64,000 nucleotides of DNA, taken from contig NZ_JAQMWP010000007.1 in NCBI RefSeq assembly GCF_030403745.1, positions 124,001 through 188,000 of the forward strand, read 5' to 3'. The translations under genes were made by a program, and so were the position numbers. Position 1 is the first letter of the stretch, and each line of letters begins with the position of its first letter. Below, in pieces: positions 62,186-64,000 of the stretch. The notes under the pieces were generated by a model. The model ran no database searches. It saw nothing but the letters and a program-made list of their open reading frames with translations, and was not told where the DNA came from. Origin of the DNA: Streptomyces sp. S.PB5 (lineage in GTDB: Bacteria; Actinomycetota; Actinomycetes; Streptomycetales; Streptomycetaceae).

Positions 62186-63565
62186 TCAGCACTCGACCAC
62201 GTTCAGGGCGAGACCGCCACGCGCGGTCTCCTTGTACTTGTCCTTCATGTCGGCCCCGGTCTCCCGCATGGTCTTGACCGCCTTGTCGAGGGAGACGTGA
62301 TGGGTGCCGTCGCCGTGCAGGGCCATCCGGGCGGCGGTGATCGCCTTCAGGGAGGCGACCGCGTTCCGCTCGATGCAGGGGATCTGCACGAGCCCGCCGA
62401 CGGGGTCACAGGTGAGACCGAGATTGTGCTCGATGCCGATCTCGGCGGCGTTCTCCACCTGTTCGGGGGTGCCGCCGATGACCTCGGCCAGCCCGGCGGC
62501 CGCCATCGAGCAGGCCGAACCGACCTCGCCCTGACAGCCGACCTCGGCCCCGGAGATCGAGGCGTTCTCCTTGAACAGCACTCCGATCGCCGCCGCGGTC
62601 AGCAGGAACCGCACGATGCCGTCCTGGTTCGCGCCGCGCACGAACCGCTCGTAGTAGTGCAGCACGGCGGGGATGATCCCGGCGGCGCCGTTGGTCGGGG
62701 CGGTGACCACCCGTCCGCCCGCCGCGTTCTCCTCGTTCACCGCCAGTGCGTACAGCGTCACCCACTCCATCGCGTGCAGCGAGTCGGTCTCGGCCTCCTC
62801 GTCCGCGCCGAGCAGTTTGCGGTGCAGCGCGGCGGCCCGGCGCCGTACCTTCAGACCGCCGGGCAGCACGCCGTCGGTCGCGCACCCGCGCAGCACGCAC
62901 TCCTGCATGACGGACCAGATGTGCAGCAGCCCCGCCCGGACCTCGGCCTCGCTGCGCCGGGCCGTCTCGTTGGCCAGCATGATCGAGCTGATCGAAAGGC
63001 CGGTGCCCTCGGTGTGCGCCAGCAGTTCGGCGCCGGTGGTGAACGGATAGGGCACCGGCGTGGTGTCCGGCACGATCTGCGGGCCCTTCGCCTGGTCGTC
63101 GTCCAGGACGAAGCCGCCGCCGACGGAGTAGTAGGTCCGCAGCGACAGCCGGCGGCCGGAGCTGTCGACCGCCTCGAAGGTCATCGCGTTGGAGTGGAAG
63201 TCCAGCCGCTTGCGGCGGTGCAGGACGATGTCGTCGTCGACCCGGAAGGCGAGGGGATGTTTGCCGAGCAGGTGCAGGCCGCCCGTCGTGCGCACCCGGT
63301 CCATGGCCGGTTCGGCCAGGGCCGGGTCCACGAGTTCGGGCGCGTGCCCTTCCAGGCCGAGCACGACCGCCTTGACGCTGCCGTGCCCGTGCCCGGTGGC
63401 GCCCAGCGAGCCGAACAGCTCGACGTGGACGCCGTGCGTGTCCTCCAGCAGTCCTTCCTGTTCCAAGGCGTGCGCGAAGAGGTGCGCGGCCCGCATCGGG
63501 CCGACCGTGTGCGAACTGGACGGCCCGATGCCCACCTTGAACATGTCGAAGGCGCTGAGGGTCAT
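62186..63565 (-). CDS. sdaA: L-serine ammonia-lyase, single-chain iron-sulfur type
   Basis: 459 residues. The N-terminal domain opens MTLSAFDMFKVGIGPSSSHT with the GPSSSHT block, and the C-terminal half holds the [4Fe-4S] cysteines in GCQGEVGSACS and LTCDPVGG...QIPC. It converts serine to pyruvate and ammonia. ATG 63565 overlaps the soxG stop (ATGA), so it is translationally coupled to it. The position after sarcosine oxidase genes fits use of glycine-derived serine as carbon source. Confidence 0.94.
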   Translation of the reverse strand: MTLSAFDMFKVGIGPSSSHTVGPMRAAHLFAHALEQEGLLEDTHGVHVELFGSLGATGHGHGSVKAVVLGLEGHAPELVDPALAEPAMDRVRTTGGLHLLGKHPLAFRVDDDIVLHRRKRLDFHSNAMTFEAVDSSGRRLSLRTYYSVGGGFVLDDDQAKGPQIVPDTTPVPYPFTTGAELLAHTEGTGLSISSIMLANETARRSEAEVRAGLLHIWSVMQECVLRGCATDGVLPGGLKVRRRAAALHRKLLGADEEAETDSLHAMEWVTLYALAVNEENAAGGRVVTAPTNGAAGIIPAVLHYYERFVRGANQDGIVRFLLTAAAIGVLFKENASISGAEVGCQGEVGSACSMAAAGLAEVIGGTPEQVENAAEIGIEHNLGLTCDPVGGLVQIPCIERNAVASLKAITAARMALHGDGTHHVSLDKAVKTMRETGADMKDKYKETARGGLALNVVEC

Positions 63566-64000
63566 CCGGTGCCCCCGCCGTACTCCGCGCCCCCGCCGTA
63601 CTCCGTGGCCGCGTCGACCAGCCAAGCCGCCGTGTAGGGGGCGAAGGAGGCACGGACCAGCAGCCAGGCGCCGGAGGCGCCCTCCCCTCGGACGACGAGG
63701 GTGATGCCGGTCTGGGCGAGGAGGGTGGTGTAGCAGGACCCGACGGGGGACACCCGGGGGTCCAGGTCGATCGCGCACCCCTGGGCCAGGATCTGCCGGG
63801 TGAGGCCGCCCCGCAGGGACAGCACCGTGCGCTGTGCGGAGACATCGGTGACGGTGGCGAACTCGTTGCCGATCGCGGACCTCAGCCGCTCGACGAGCGC
63901 CGTGTCCGGGGGCGCCACCAGCAGCCATTCGTCCGGGCCCAGCCACAGGGCCTTCACCTCACCGGACATCTCCGCACGGGAGGCCGACGGCAGCTTCAGA
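63562..64000 (-). CDS. soxG: sarcosine oxidase gamma subunit, C-terminal part
   Basis: The frame remains open to the right edge of the window, so the start lies outside; an internal ATG at 63969 is not the likely start because the family block VLWLGPDEWLLV is only reached just after it and relatives are near 200 residues. The visible part includes LWLGPDEWLLVAPP, DVSAQRTVLSLRG and PVGSCYTTLLAQT, all of the SoxG/GcvT-like fold. The C-terminus ends in a duplicated EYGGGA. soxB, soxD and soxA are expected upstream, beyond the window. Confidence 0.88.
   Translation of the reverse strand, partial: LKLPSASRAEMSGEVKALWLGPDEWLLVAPPDTALVERLRSAIGNEFATVTDVSAQRTVLSLRGGLTRQILAQGCAIDLDPRVSPVGSCYTTLLAQTGITLVVRGEGASGAWLLVRASFAPYTAAWLVDAATEYGGGAEYGGGTG
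63571..63605. repeat. 18-bp tandem duplication at the 3' end of soxG
   Basis: GCCCCCGCCGTACTCCGC (63571-63588) is repeated directly at 63589-63605, with the last base differing. It is in frame and produces the C-terminal EYGGGAEYGGG of SoxG, 6 bp before the ATGA overlap with sdaA. Confidence 0.8.

Overview
The window is high-GC DNA (roughly 70 percent) with GTG starts, AGGAGG-type ribosome binding sites and actinobacterial gene families: mycothiol-dependent formaldehyde dehydrogenase, an MbtH-like protein, ROK and DeoR regulators, and Tat substrates. All of this points to a Streptomyces chromosome. The first 21 kb has the gene order of the coelichelin locus of Streptomyces coelicolor.

Region 1 (1-21.3 kb) is a coelichelin-type hydroxamate siderophore locus, cchB to cchK. 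It contains a partial ornithine N5-hydroxylase, two FecCD permeases, an uptake ATPase, a siderophore-binding lipoprotein, two half ABC exporters, a 3634-residue three-module NRPS (A-PCP-E-C-A-PCP-E-C-A-PCP), a Fes-like esterase and an MbtH-like protein. Four iron-box-like palindromes precede cchE, cchF, cchH and the divergent cchJ/cchK pair. The two exporter halves CchG and CchI carry reciprocally degenerate ATPase motifs, so a CchG-CchI heterodimer would have exactly one complete ATP site.

Region 2 (21.3-42.7 kb) is a mosaic of small units. It holds a beta-helix membrane protein and a GH15 glycosidase. It also holds a DeoR regulator divergent from a SIS isomerase and a class II aldolase. Next come an rRNA methyltransferase, a phosphotransferase, AlkB and a ROK protein. 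An XRE regulator is divergent from an SDR and an RpiB-like protein. A LysR regulator is divergent from a ketol-acid reductoisomerase of strikingly plant-like sequence. A TetR-led operon (TetR, DUF4865, phosphotriesterase-like, DUF1272) faces away from a SHOCT/ABC/FtsX export operon.

Region 3 (42.7-48.3 kb) encodes a demethylation module. It consists of S-(hydroxymethyl)mycothiol dehydrogenase, a metallo-beta-lactamase-fold hydrolase, a Rieske ferredoxin, a ferredoxin reductase, a Rieske oxygenase of the quaternary-amine type (bridging Glu instead of Asp) and a convergent IclR regulator. Three of its promoters share a common architecture and an operator-like element.

Region 4 (48.3-60.3 kb) is a sugar or cyclitol locus: ROK regulator, ribose-type ABC importer, Gfo/Idh/MocA dehydrogenase, myo-inositol-1-phosphate synthase-like protein, a Tat-exported isomerase/epimerase and a secreted PQQ-type dehydrogenase with a PKD domain. 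A 23-bp site, CTTTGTCC-N7-GGAAAAAG, lies in front of the ROK gene and the synthase, with a weaker copy in front of the dehydrogenase.

Region 5 (60.3-64 kb, minus strand) holds the end of a sarcosine oxidase operon: soxG (cut by the window edge), sdaA, purU and folD. With region 3 this supplies most of a glycine betaine to dimethylglycine, sarcosine, glycine, serine and pyruvate route, in which one-carbon units pass through mycothiol and tetrahydrofolate. The two halves are separated by the region 4 sugar locus. No tRNA, rRNA, CRISPR array, insertion sequence or phage gene was seen.
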